Below, piece after piece: positions 17,367 through 26,692 of a stretch of DNA of 64,000 nucleotides. The position numbers were made by a program, and so were the translations under genes. Source of the stretch: Bin90 sp965214635 (GTDB lineage Bacteria; Chloroflexota; Dehalococcoidia; Lucifugimonadales; JADFKI01). The notes beneath the pieces were generated by a model. It ran no database searches, was not told the DNA's origin, and saw only the letters and a program-made list of their open reading frames with translations. Every line of letters begins with the position of its first letter. Position 1 is the stretch's first letter. The stretch covers positions 62,001-126,000 of the forward strand of contig OZ243964.1 of the NCBI GenBank assembly GCA_965214635.1, written 5' to 3'.

Positions 17367-20351
17367 TTAGAACGGCAGGTCATCGAGGTCTTTGTCCGGG
17401 GCGCTGTGGCTATCCGGTGTGCGGCGCACATCCCGTCGCCCACCCTGCCGCATGGCCGGGCGTTCATTTCGCCGTCTGCCTTGCTGACGGGATGTGCGCC
17501 TGTCGGATTGCGTAAGCCTGCGCTTGGGACGGCTGGTTGGGCTGCCATGCAGGTGGTTGCTTATGTGGTCTCCGAGTTCGTGTAGACTGCAGTCTACACG
17601 GCGGGCAGGCGGCAGCGAGCGCAGGAACGCCGCCCCGTATCGGCTGGTTACGATGCGGCGGTCTAAGATGATGGCAGCGCCTCTGTCCCGCTTCGTTCGG
17701 ATGAGGCGTCCAAAGCCCTGCCGCAGCTTCAGGATAGCCTGCGGCACGCTGTACTGCATGAATGAGTTATCGTATAGCTCGGAGCGCGCCTCGAACACAG
17801 GCTCGGTCGGAACATTGAACGGCAGCTTTTCCACCATCAGCACTTTGAGCAGGTCGCCGGCGAGGTCGATGCCCTCCCACAGGCTCATAGTACCGAGCAG
17901 CACCGCCTTGGGGTCGTTGATGAAGCGTTGGACGAGTTGTGCAGCAGGCTCTCCGCTGCGTTGCTGCAATACGGATATGCCGCGCGCCTGCAGTCGGTCG
18001 GTGATGGCGTTTGCAGTGCGGTTGAGTGAGGCATATGAGGTGAACAGCGCCAGTGTGCGCCCATCGGCGGCGGTGGCTGCGTCTATGATAGCCTGCTCCA
18101 GCGCATCGCGGTACATCCAGCTGTTCTGCGCAGGCATATCACGCGGGACGCAAAGTATGGCGGCGTTGGGATAGTCAAAGGGCGAGCCTAGCATTAGTTC
18201 GGTGGTGTTGGTGAAGCCGGTGCGCTCTATGATGTGCTCGAAGCTGTCGTTGGCGCTGAGGGTGGCGCTGGTCATCACTACGCTGCGCTTTTGCGAGAAG
18301 AGTTTCTCTTCCAGCAGGTCGGACACATGCAACGGCGCCATGTGCAGCGATAAGTGGTCGGAGCGGGAGTAGAGCCAGTAGATGCCCGCGTCATCCGGGT
18401 TGATCACAAAGCGGTTGAGCTTTTGGCGTAGTTCTGTGGTGGCATCGGCGGCAGTCATCACCTCCATTTGCAGCGCCTCGTAGTTTAGCAGTCCGGCGTC
18501 TTCTAGCCCGCTGAACGCCTGATTCAGTCGCCCGAGTAGACGATGCAGTTCGCCTAGCGTGAGGTCGGTGTTCTCCCACGCTATCTCCGCCTCTGACCAG
18601 TCGGGGTGGTGTCGGACGGCGGCAGTGATGCGAAGGCTGTCGCCGTATCGAGGGTTGGCGTTTGGTCTGCGGCTGTTTTGCAAGATGCGTGATAGGACTG
18701 CGAACAAGGCTATGGCACTTTGTCGCAGGCGCGGCAGCAGGTTGCTGATTTCGCCTTGAACATCATTCACTGCGTCGCGGCGGCTTGCCTCTACGCTTGC
18801 TGTGCGGAATGAGGCGACGGCTTGGTTAGGCAAGCCGCTCTCGCCGCTGAGTAGCTCGATATGGTCGTCGAATGTGGACTGATGCATCTCGAAGCCGAGT
18901 GTGTCCGTGGCGGCGTCTTCGAGATGGTGCGCCTCGTCGATGATGAGCACATCATAGTCGCCGATGAGCGCGCCGTCGGCTGCCACATCGGACATCAGAA
19001 GGGCGTGATTGATGATGACGAGGTGGGACGCCGCTGCACGCTCGCGCGCGGAGCGCAGGAAACAGAGGGGTTCGCTGCCCATGCAGCCGCGCGCGCCTTG
19101 TGCGGACAGGCGCTCCCAAGGGGATGCGGCAGTTCGGCGTCCGAGGTTCATTTCAGCGCGGTCGCCGGTGGCTGTATGGTGCATCCATGCCAGCGTCTTG
19201 GCGAGCAGGCGAGCCTCGTTCGGCGTGGAGTCCGACTTGTTCCGCATCAGATGCCAGCGCCGCATGCACAGGTAGTTGTCGCGCCCCTTGAGGTCTGTAA
19301 AGCGCAGGTCGCTTCCTGTGTCATTGAGCGCCTGTACTAGGATGGGCATATCTTTGTGCAGGATCTGGTCTTGCAGGTTGAGGGTGTTGGTGGATATGAC
19401 GATGCGCTTGCCGTTGGCGAGGGCGTAGAGCGCTGCGGGCAGCAGGTATGCGAGCGACTTGCCCACGCCGGTGCCCGCCTCTGCGATGATGCGCTCGCCG
19501 TTGTTGATGGCGTCTGCGACCGCCTGCGCCATCTGTATCTGTTCGTCGCGCATCTCATAGCCGTCCAGCGTATCGGACAGCGCGCCGCCTTCGCTCAGCA
19601 GTGCCGCCACTTGCGCGGTGTCAATGGGGGTAATCGTGTCGCTTTCGCGCAGTGTGCCACCGCTGTGCAGCCTGCTGGCGATGCGGCGTATGTCTATGCC
19701 GCTTGCGTCGGCGTCGCCTGCATCGCCGCGCAGATACTGCGGATTCGCCGCCAGTGCATCTAGCAGATAGCCCAGCGACCAGCTGGAGCTGCGGGCGAGA
19801 CGCTGCATCTGCGTTACGGTGAACGCATCTAGAGCGTATGCATCTTCCAGCAGCGCGAGGAATATGTTCTTGGCGGTGGTGGCATCGTCTAGGGCGCGAT
19901 GGCGCTCGGTGTACCGCACGCCCAACTCCTGCGCCATAGCCCTCAGCGAGTATCCCTGCATACCTGGACGCAGCACATATGCGAGGTCATATGTGTCCAC
20001 GACAGGGTTGGATAGGCTGACTCCGTTGCGCCGCAGGAAGCCCAAGTCGAACTGGGCGGTCTGTATGACGAGCGGCGATTCGCCGATGAAGTCGGTTAGG
20101 TCAGCGGCGATGTGCTCAAAGTCGGGGGCGGTGTTAAGCTCAGGTTGGCGTATGCCGGTGAGTGCGGCGATGTGCGCAGGGATACGGCGATGCGGGTTCG
20201 CAAGGCTGTGGAATGTGTCGAGCGTGTCGCTGCCGCGAAACTTCACTGCGCCGACCTCGATGATGGCGTCTTTGGCGTCGTCGAGGCCGGTGGTCTCCAA
20301 GTCTAGGGCGACCCAAATCTCCTCAGCAGGTGCTGTATGCGATGGGAACAA
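17367..20351 (-). CDS. dinG: DnaQ exonuclease-DinG helicase fusion
   Basis: A 994-residue DNA repair helicase. Residues about 10-175 are a DEDD 3'-5' exonuclease (VALDLETTGL, later HRALDDATTA). The XPD/DinG helicase follows: EAGTGVGKSLAYLLPA (Walker A), IIDEAHHLEDAA (DEAH), SLWEGIDLAGD and GRLIRTKRDRG. In the iron-sulfur region I see YLC and GCMGSEPLC but only three cysteines, so a cluster is doubtful. The last 65 residues are Arg-rich and end DLDDLPF, like the tip of SSB. The start is a TTG with AAAAGG nine bases upstream; no ATG suits. It heads a pair with ogg. Confidence 0.9.
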   Translation of the reverse strand: MFPSHTAPAEEIWVALDLETTGLDDAKDAIIEVGAVKFRGSDTLDTFHSLANPHRRIPAHIAALTGIRQPELNTAPDFEHIAADLTDFIGESPLVIQTAQFDLGFLRRNGVSLSNPVVDTYDLAYVLRPGMQGYSLRAMAQELGVRYTERHRALDDATTAKNIFLALLEDAYALDAFTVTQMQRLARSSSWSLGYLLDALAANPQYLRGDAGDADASGIDIRRIASRLHSGGTLRESDTITPIDTAQVAALLSEGGALSDTLDGYEMRDEQIQMAQAVADAINNGERIIAEAGTGVGKSLAYLLPAALYALANGKRIVISTNTLNLQDQILHKDMPILVQALNDTGSDLRFTDLKGRDNYLCMRRWHLMRNKSDSTPNEARLLAKTLAWMHHTATGDRAEMNLGRRTAASPWERLSAQGARGCMGSEPLCFLRSARERAAASHLVIINHALLMSDVAADGALIGDYDVLIIDEAHHLEDAATDTLGFEMHQSTFDDHIELLSGESGLPNQAVASFRTASVEASRRDAVNDVQGEISNLLPRLRQSAIALFAVLSRILQNSRRPNANPRYGDSLRITAAVRHHPDWSEAEIAWENTDLTLGELHRLLGRLNQAFSGLEDAGLLNYEALQMEVMTAADATTELRQKLNRFVINPDDAGIYWLYSRSDHLSLHMAPLHVSDLLEEKLFSQKRSVVMTSATLSANDSFEHIIERTGFTNTTELMLGSPFDYPNAAILCVPRDMPAQNSWMYRDALEQAIIDAATAADGRTLALFTSYASLNRTANAITDRLQARGISVLQQRSGEPAAQLVQRFINDPKAVLLGTMSLWEGIDLAGDLLKVLMVEKLPFNVPTEPVFEARSELYDNSFMQYSVPQAILKLRQGFGRLIRTKRDRGAAIILDRRIVTSRYGAAFLRSLPPARRVDCSLHELGDHISNHLHGSPTSRPKRRLTQSDRRTSRQQGRRRNERPAMRQGGRRDVRRTPDSHSAPDKDLDDLPF

Positions 20352-20753
20352 GGTCGGAGCCTTTTGTGTAGCGAGTGTGGCGCGAATCTAATGTCAGTAA
20401 TATCTACGCAATTGGAAGCAATTTTGCAGACAAGTCTATCTACCATTAGAACTTCTAATATCAGCTGCGTATGAGCTGTCAGTATAGGCGCAGCGGATGT
20501 GTCAAGGATAGCAGAAATTGGGCAAGGTTTGGACAGATTTTAGCAACGATGTTCTTAAAGTTGACCCTATTTCTTATCTCGACGCTGTTCAAGGTTGGCA
20601 ACCTTGTGCGCTTACGCATACAATATCACCCGATGCATGCGCGCGCTATCGTGTCTTGGCAATGAACGAATGGGGCTGCGCCTGACGCATCGGCGACGAC
20701 AATCTCGTCTTGCGCTGCAGAACGAATGAACCGGACAGAAAGCGGAGGGTTAG
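20352..20753. other. Gene-free interval between divergent dinG and the TPP enzyme gene
   Basis: This 402-base stretch is less GC-rich than its surroundings. It must hold promoters for two divergent genes, but I find no pair of boxes with correct spacing (a lone TTGACC is at 20559-20564). A 64-codon open frame at 20471-20665 lacks a ribosome-binding site and family features. No RNA structure is obvious. Confidence 0.5.
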
Positions 20754-22460
20754 ATGGCTACACCGGGCAGGGGTTCACGGATGGTGAGCGGCGCTGAGCT
20801 AATCGGCAAGGCGCTGCGGCTTGAGGGTGTGCAGAATGTGTTCACGATTGCGGGCGACCATGTGCTGCCGGCGCTAGACACGATGGCGGATATGGGATTC
20901 CGCTTCGTGGACACGCGCCACGAACAGGCGGCGGCGCATATGGCGGACGCTTGGGGGCGCATCACCGGCGAACCGGGTGTCGCTATGTACACCACGCCGG
21001 GCTTTGCCAACGCCATCCCCGGGCTTGCCAACGCTCAACACTCCGAAAGCCCGCTGCTCTCCATCAGCGGCTCTGCCGAGCTGAGCGAACTCGGCAGGGG
21101 CGCAATGCAGGAGATAGACCAAGTGGGTATGGCGCGCCCCGTTACAAAGGGCGCATGGATGGTTACCGATACGCGGCGCATCCCGGATATGATAGCCCAT
21201 GCCCTGCGTGTGGCGTACAGCGGGCGGCGCGGGCCCGTCCACCTCACCATCCCGGTTGACATCCAACAGCAGCAGGTGCGCGAGGATGAGGTGGCGTTCT
21301 ATGCGCCGAGCGAGTATCGCGGCATTGGTGCGGCACAGGCGTCGGCGGACGACATCGCAAAGGCGGTGGACATACTCCGCAGCGCGGAACGCCCCGTCAT
21401 CATCGCTGGCAGCGCAGCAGCGTATGCGCGCTCCGGCGAATCGCTGCAGCGGTTCATCGAGACCACACGCCTACCGCTGCTCACAGAGGGCGACGCTCGC
21501 GGGTTCGTCTCTGATGACCATCCCTACTGCCTCGGGTTCTTCGATCAAGGGTTGAGCCGCCAAGCGCGCAAGATACGCGAGGCGGATGCGGTGCTGATGC
21601 TCGGACGCAAGCAAGACCTCATCATCGGCTACGCAATGCCGCCCACAATTTCTGCCGATGCGGCTATCGTGCAGGTTGACCCGTCTGCCGCAGAGATAGG
21701 ACGCAACCGCGGCGTGGCAGTGGGTATTGCCGGCGACATCGACGCAACTTTGCAACAGATGACGACAGAGGCGGCGAAGTATGATTGGGCGGATCTAAAG
21801 TGGCTGGGCGAACTTCGCGCCGAGCGTGCTGCGTGGCATGAGCATCTGGAGTCGCTGGCGCAGCCTGCAGCGCCGATGCACGCCATGTATGTGCATCGCA
21901 TCGTGTCGCAGTCGCTCTCCCCGGACGACTACCTTGTCTTCGACGGCGGCGATTACTGCCACTTCGGGCGCGCATATCTGCCGGCTCGCACGCCGAAGAG
22001 CTGGCTGTATGTGTCGCCGTCCGGGATGCTCGGGCATACGCTGCCCACTGCGCTTGCCGCAAAGCTGGCACACCCTGAAAGGCGCGTGCTGGCGTTCAGC
22101 GGCGATGGGGCGTTTGGCTTCAACGGGATGGAGTTCGACACAGCCGTGCGTCATCATCTGCCGGTGGTGTGTGTCATGGGCAACGATTCTGCGTGGGGCA
22201 TAGATAGGCAAATTCAGCTCGGCGTGTATGGCAAACCCGTCGCCACTGACCTGCTGCCCACACGCTACGACCAAGTGGTGCGCGGGCTTGGCGGTCATGG
22301 CGAAATCGTGGAGAATCCCGAAGAGCTGCAGCCGGCGTTGGAACGCTGCTTGAAGCTGGAGCGTCCGGCGCTCATCAATGTGCAGGTGCAGCGCGCCGTA
22401 AGCCCGCGCGGACAGGCGGCGATAAACCGATGGAAGAGCCACACGCTGGAGGCGTTTTAG
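20754..22460 (+). CDS. Acetolactate synthase-like TPP-dependent enzyme
   Basis: A 568-residue full-length thiamine-diphosphate enzyme of the acetolactate synthase/benzoylformate decarboxylase group. The catalytic Glu is in VDTRHEQAAAHMADAWGR; the central domain follows GPVHLTIPVD; the cofactor motif is FSGDGAFGFNGMEFDTAVRH followed by GNDSAWG. No regulatory subunit gene (ilvN) is adjacent, so a catabolic carboligase or decarboxylase is at least as likely as IlvB. AGCGGAGGG precedes the ATG. Confidence 0.85.
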   Translation: MATPGRGSRMVSGAELIGKALRLEGVQNVFTIAGDHVLPALDTMADMGFRFVDTRHEQAAAHMADAWGRITGEPGVAMYTTPGFANAIPGLANAQHSESPLLSISGSAELSELGRGAMQEIDQVGMARPVTKGAWMVTDTRRIPDMIAHALRVAYSGRRGPVHLTIPVDIQQQQVREDEVAFYAPSEYRGIGAAQASADDIAKAVDILRSAERPVIIAGSAAAYARSGESLQRFIETTRLPLLTEGDARGFVSDDHPYCLGFFDQGLSRQARKIREADAVLMLGRKQDLIIGYAMPPTISADAAIVQVDPSAAEIGRNRGVAVGIAGDIDATLQQMTTEAAKYDWADLKWLGELRAERAAWHEHLESLAQPAAPMHAMYVHRIVSQSLSPDDYLVFDGGDYCHFGRAYLPARTPKSWLYVSPSGMLGHTLPTALAAKLAHPERRVLAFSGDGAFGFNGMEFDTAVRHHLPVVCVMGNDSAWGIDRQIQLGVYGKPVATDLLPTRYDQVVRGLGGHGEIVENPEELQPALERCLKLERPALINVQVQRAVSPRGQAAINRWKSHTLEAF

Positions 22461-22540
22461 GGCCCATCGCGCGGTGTCAAATGAGCGGCGTATTGTGGCA
22501 CTGAATTGCTGGAAGTTTGCGAGAGGAAGGTTGTTGAGAA

Positions 22541-23629
22541 GTGCCCAGCCCAATTCAACTTAGCGTCGTGGACCAGTCGCCCGTGCGTAAGGACGGCACG
22601 GCGCGCGATGCGCTGATGGAGACCATCGCTTTGGCGCAGGCAGTGGAGGCATTTGGCTACAAGCGCTTTTGGGTAGCGGAGCATCATAACCTCGCCCATT
22701 TCGCTGGCACTAGCCCGGAGATCATGATAGGTCAGATTGCCGCCAAGACCGAGCACATCCGTGTCGGCAGCGGCGGCGTGATGCTGCCTCATTACAGTGC
22801 GTTCAAGGTTGCCGAGGTGTTCCGTATGCTGGAGACGCTCTTTCCCGGGCGTATCGACCTTGGTATAGGGCGCGCGCCCGGCAGCGACCCGATGACCGCT
22901 GCCGCCTTGTCTTACCCGCGCCCGCAATTGGACATTCGACACTATCCCCGCATCGTGAGGGATTTGCTGAACTTCCTGCACGACAGCGTTGCCGAAGACC
23001 ACCCATTCGCCGCCTTGCACGCAGGCCCGGGCGGTGGAAACGCCGCAGCTTCTGTTGACTCAGCGGGCGATTCGGACGGGGAACAACACGAATGGACAGC
23101 GCCGGAAGTGTGGCTGCTCGGCTCGCGCGCTGACAGCGCATCGATGGCGGCGGAGATGGGCTTGCCTTTCAGCTTCGCTCACTTTTTCGGGATGGCGTCA
23201 GAGCACGGGCCGGCTATTGCTGAAATGTATCGCCAGAACTTCCAGCCATCCGTACACCTCGCTGAGCCAAAGGTCAATGTAACCCTGCAAGTGCTGTGTG
23301 CCGAGACTGAGCAGCAGGCTGAACGCCTCGCCGCCAGCCGCAACCTGTCCCGTGTGCGATCCGTGCAGGGCATGCGCGAAGGCATCGCATCTGTCGAAGA
23401 GTCGCTTCAATACGAATACAATCCTGCTGAGTGGGCGTATCTGTCCAAGATGAAGCAGAGCTACATAGATGGCACGCCGCCTCAGGTGCGGGAGCAGATA
23501 GAGGCGCTGGCGCACGCCTACGCCACGGACGACATAGGCATCGTTACCATCTGCTACGATTTCGCCGATAGGGTGCGCTCATACGAACTGGTGGCGGATG
23601 TGTTTGGGCTGACGCCGCCAAGCGGTTAG
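22541..23629 (+). CDS. Luciferase-like flavin monooxygenase (MsnO8-like)
   Basis: A 362-residue TIM-barrel LLM-class enzyme that would oxidise an organic substrate with FMNH2 and O2. The N-terminus LSVVDQSPVR, then WVAEHHN, GSGGVMLPHYSAFKVAE and GRIDLGIGRAPGSD are typical of the MsnO8/LuxA-like subgroup. The start is a GTG with AGGAAGG ten bases upstream. It is 80 bases downstream of the TPP enzyme. The substrate is unknown. Confidence 0.9.
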   Translation: MPSPIQLSVVDQSPVRKDGTARDALMETIALAQAVEAFGYKRFWVAEHHNLAHFAGTSPEIMIGQIAAKTEHIRVGSGGVMLPHYSAFKVAEVFRMLETLFPGRIDLGIGRAPGSDPMTAAALSYPRPQLDIRHYPRIVRDLLNFLHDSVAEDHPFAALHAGPGGGNAAASVDSAGDSDGEQHEWTAPEVWLLGSRADSASMAAEMGLPFSFAHFFGMASEHGPAIAEMYRQNFQPSVHLAEPKVNVTLQVLCAETEQQAERLAASRNLSRVRSVQGMREGIASVEESLQYEYNPAEWAYLSKMKQSYIDGTPPQVREQIEALAHAYATDDIGIVTICYDFADRVRSYELVADVFGLTPPSG

Positions 23630-23871
23630 GTGCAGACATCCACATCCGGGGCCCAGCGTTCTCAATCAGCGACGGAACAGACCGGGATCGTCGGGCGGGC
23701 GCTCTTGGAGGGCAGTGTGATACCTTTGTGCCATAATCGACACACCGTATGAATACTTGATAGACTATCCCCACTGGTAAAAGCGAAAAGAGCGCCTGCG
23801 AGCATAATGCACACAGGCATAGTGGCTGGGCAGCAAATCAGCACGGGTAAGTCAGCATGGAGGACGGGAAT

Positions 23872-24651
23872 ATGCGTTGGGTGAGATATGAAACGGATGA
23901 CGGCGCTGCGTACGGCGTAGTAGAGGGCGATATGGTGGAGCAGGTTGCTGGCGACCCGTTCAGCGGCTATGAGATGACGGGCAAGCAGACGGCGCTCAAC
24001 GAACTGCGGCTACTCATTCCGTTCGAGCCGAAGACCTTCTATGCGGCGGGCGTCAATTACGAAGAGCATGTGCGCGAGGCGGCGGCGCTGTTGGGGCGCG
24101 AGCCAGACATCCCGCAGAAACCCGACATCGGCTACCGCGCCAACAACGCCCTCATCGCACATGGCGAGCCTATCGTCAAGCCTGCCGACGCCACCGAGCG
24201 CCTGCAGTACGAGGGCGAACTGGTGGTGGTCATCGGCAGGGAAGCCAAGCATCTGTCCGAAGCGGACGCGCTGTCCTGCGTGCTGGGCTACACCATCGGC
24301 AACGATGTCAGTGAGCGCACTTGGCAGGCAGGCGACCGCACACTTTGGCGCGCCAAGAACAGCGACACATTCAAGCCGATGGGGCCATGGATTGAGACCG
24401 ATGTGGACTTGGATGCGCTACGAACCACCGTGCGACTGAATAGCGAGGTGGTGTCAGAGTTCGCCACCAACAACATGGTGTTTGGTGTGGAGACCTACAT
24501 CAGCGCGATGACGCGCTATCTGACGCTGCATCCGGGCGATATGATCTGGATGGGGACGGATGGCGCAACACAGAACATGCAGCCCGGCGATGTCTGCGAT
24601 GTGGAGATAAGCGGCATCGGTACGCTGAGCAACCCTGTAGTGGGGGAGTAG
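23872..24651 (+). CDS. Fumarylacetoacetate hydrolase family protein
   Basis: A 259-residue FAH-domain hydrolase, which typically cleaves C-C bonds or decarboxylates diketo acids in aromatic degradation. Visible motifs are YAAGVNYEEHVREA, YEGELVVVIG with the metal-binding Glu residues, YTIGNDVSERTWQ and GDMIWMGTDG. The start at 23872 is chosen because GGAGGACGGGAAT lies directly upstream; an ATG at 23857 would overlap that site. It sits among catabolic genes on the same strand. Confidence 0.9.
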   Translation: MRWVRYETDDGAAYGVVEGDMVEQVAGDPFSGYEMTGKQTALNELRLLIPFEPKTFYAAGVNYEEHVREAAALLGREPDIPQKPDIGYRANNALIAHGEPIVKPADATERLQYEGELVVVIGREAKHLSEADALSCVLGYTIGNDVSERTWQAGDRTLWRAKNSDTFKPMGPWIETDVDLDALRTTVRLNSEVVSEFATNNMVFGVETYISAMTRYLTLHPGDMIWMGTDGATQNMQPGDVCDVEISGIGTLSNPVVGE

Positions 24652-24815
24652 CTAGCTACCATCAGTAGTCAATGCATGGTTTGGCTAGATGAGCGTGCTT
24701 GCTGTTGTCGACGAATTCGGACAGAGGGGAGCTGTGATGCGTAGGCGGCGGCTTATAAACACCGCTGACTGGCTGCTAACGGCTATCAACTAACGGACAC
24801 GGAGGTATTAGAAAT

Positions 24816-25766
24816 ATGGCAACCATCAACTCGGTGCTGGGGCAGATGGATACTGCGGACTTGGGCTTCACACTGTCGCATGAGCATGTACTGGTGGCAT
24901 CAGCGGGCATTCAGCAGATATACCCGGAGTTCATCGACCGCGCTGGCACGATTGCACGCGGCATCCGCGACCTGAAAGCCGCCTACGACGAGGGGCTGCG
25001 TTCCATCGTCGATGTAACTACCATAGACTTGGGGCGCGACATACGGCTTATGGAGGAAGTGTCGCGCGGTTCTGGCGTGAACATCATCTGCGCCACGGGC
25101 ACTTGGCGCGATATACCCCGCGTGTTCTGGACGGCGACGCCCGACGACATCGCTCCGCTCTACATCCGCGAGATAGAGCAGGGCATAGAGGGGACGGACA
25201 TAAAGGCGGGCATTATCAAGGTTGCCAACGATATGGGCGGCGTAACGCCGGAGGGCGAAATCATCCTGCGGGCGGCGGCGCGTGCGCATAAGGCGACGGG
25301 TGTCCCCATATCGACGCACACATGGGCGCCGGAGCGTGTGGGCGAACAGCAGGTCGCCATCTTCGAGGATGAGGGCATCGACCTCAATCGCGTGTATATC
25401 GGGCACAGCAACGACACCGACGATATAGACTACCTCACCGGGCTGTTGGAAAAGGGCGTGTGGATTGGGCTTGACCGCTACCCCGGTAGACCCGAAGTGT
25501 TGGACTGGGAGGGGCGCACGCAGACGGCATATAGGCTCATAGAGGCGGGCTATGCGCGCCGCATTATGTTGGGGCACGACTGGTCGGTTGCGCTGATGAT
25601 TGCGATGCGCGAGGCGCGCGAGGCTCGGGATAGTATGAACCCGGACGGCTACCTGTTCATCACTCGCCGCGTGTTGCCGCGCCTCAAGGAGCTTGGCGCA
25701 TCCGACGATGACATCCACAACATCATGGTGGATAACCCCCGCCGCTTCTTCGAGGGCAGGCAGTAG
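24816..25766 (+). CDS. Phosphotriesterase-family hydrolase
   Basis: A 316-residue amidohydrolase-fold enzyme of the phosphotriesterase-related family, whose natural substrates include lactones. Metal ligands are readable in order: SHEHV near residue 23, the bridging Lys in AGIIKVAND, STHTWAP, IGHSNDTDD and the final Asp in LGHDWS. GGAGGTATTAGAAAT precedes the ATG. It follows the FAH gene by 164 bases, and both may act on the same substrate pathway. Confidence 0.9.
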   Translation: MATINSVLGQMDTADLGFTLSHEHVLVASAGIQQIYPEFIDRAGTIARGIRDLKAAYDEGLRSIVDVTTIDLGRDIRLMEEVSRGSGVNIICATGTWRDIPRVFWTATPDDIAPLYIREIEQGIEGTDIKAGIIKVANDMGGVTPEGEIILRAAARAHKATGVPISTHTWAPERVGEQQVAIFEDEGIDLNRVYIGHSNDTDDIDYLTGLLEKGVWIGLDRYPGRPEVLDWEGRTQTAYRLIEAGYARRIMLGHDWSVALMIAMREAREARDSMNPDGYLFITRRVLPRLKELGASDDDIHNIMVDNPRRFFEGRQ

Positions 25767-25887
25767 ATCAGGGCAGTTCGTTGGGCTTTCATTCGAGGGA
25801 ACGATAGGCGTAACGGCGGCGTAGATGTGCGACTAGTTCAAGGGGGATGTCTGTCCGCCCGAGAAACTAACGGACTGGCGAGATACG

Positions 25888-26051
25888 AAAAAAAGAGAGA
25901 CCTCCCCGCTTGGCGGGAAAGCCCCTCTTGCCTAATAGAGGCGCTCCAAGGAACACCTACTCGGAGCACCTCCACTTACTACTACCCAATGCAGCAACCT
26001 CCTTTCTAGAGACCATCTATAAGCTTTCGTCCACCGCCTCCCAATCTCTGA
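25888..26051 (-). ncRNA. Candidate structured small RNA, family unidentified
   Basis: A minus-strand transcript of about 164 nt is defined by a perfect TATAAT (26063-26058) at one end and a run of seven U at 25894-25888 at the other. Its ends pair (AGAGAUU at 26049-26043 with GGUCUCU at 25902-25896). Inside is a 10-bp stem (25972-25963 with 25947-25938, one G-U) and a CCCGC/GCGGG hairpin at 25917-25905. It also carries AGAAAGGAGG (26007-25998), followed after eight bases by a TTG with ten codons before a stop. It overlaps no gene and no minus-strand gene follows it. Size and closing stem resemble 6S or SRP RNA, but their conserved sequences are absent. Confidence 0.55.
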
Positions 26052-26057
26052 CTAACC

Positions 26058-26084
26058 ATTATACACATATTCGTGGAAAGTTAA
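26058..26084 (-). promoter_or_regulatory. Promoter of the candidate small RNA
   Basis: TATAAT on the minus strand at 26063-26058, with a weak -35 TTAACT at 26084-26079 and a 15-base spacer. Transcription would start near 26051, two bases outside the closing stem of the RNA. Confidence 0.5.
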
Positions 26085-26192
26085 AGCGAGAAAGGTTGTG
26101 AAAAGCCTTTAATTCGTGGGATGTCGGACTTTGCTCGGTTTTCCTCTAATATCCTGTATTCTGATATTTACATGAGAAAGGCGGCGGGAACG

Positions 26193-26555
26193 ATGATTGA
26201 CGGTGTTGCAGGCGTGATAATCTGGACGGACAACATGGCGGTGATGACAGCGTTCTACCGCGACACGCTGGGGTTGCCGCTGCATTCGGAGCGTCCGCAC
26301 TTCGTGGCGTTCGAGTGGGGCGATATGCGGCTGAGCGTAGGCGCACACAGCGATGTGAACGGGCGCACATCCGAGCCGCACCGCATCATGGTCAATCTCG
26401 CCACATCGGACATCCACGCTCTGCATGCGCGGCTATCGGCGGCGGGGGTGTGCTTCGTCCGTTCGCCCGAGCGGGAGCATTGGGGCGGGTGGGTCGCCAC
26501 CATGGAAGACCCGGACGGGAACTTGGTGCAGCTGCTGCAACAGCCGGGTGGCTGA
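26193..26555 (+). CDS. VOC family (glyoxalase/dioxygenase-like) protein
   Basis: A single VOC-domain protein of 120 residues: GVIIWTDNMAVMTAFYRDTLGL at the start, FEWGDMRLSV, and the closing MEDPDGNLVQLLQ with the metal-binding Glu. Such proteins bind a divalent metal as dimers and catalyse isomerisation, epimerisation, ring cleavage or antibiotic resistance; the substrate is unknown. The ATG at 26193 matches the domain start and has GGCGGG upstream; the frame is open further upstream (ATG at 26172 and 26121) without ribosome-binding sites. Confidence 0.8.
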   Translation: MIDGVAGVIIWTDNMAVMTAFYRDTLGLPLHSERPHFVAFEWGDMRLSVGAHSDVNGRTSEPHRIMVNLATSDIHALHARLSAAGVCFVRSPEREHWGGWVATMEDPDGNLVQLLQQPGG

Positions 26556-26692
26556 CGGGAGCGGTTGGCGCTCTGGGACTCCGTGTGTGCTTGCGAAGCC
26601 TTGTGGTTGCCGCCAACCGCTCATGCCTTGCGTTCGTTCTGCGCTGGTTGTCTTCGTTGGAAGTTGCTGTTTAAGGGTAACAAAAAAAGCCC

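Noticed and set aside
20471..20665. 64-codon open frame in the dinG upstream region
   Set aside because: No ribosome-binding site, no family features and unusual composition; treated as chance.
25998..26007. CCTCCTTTCT on the plus strand, identical to the usual 3' end of 16S rRNA
   Set aside because: Only about ten bases match and the bases before it lack the conserved GGATCA and upstream 16S sequence; it is better explained as a Shine-Dalgarno-like part of the minus-strand RNA.
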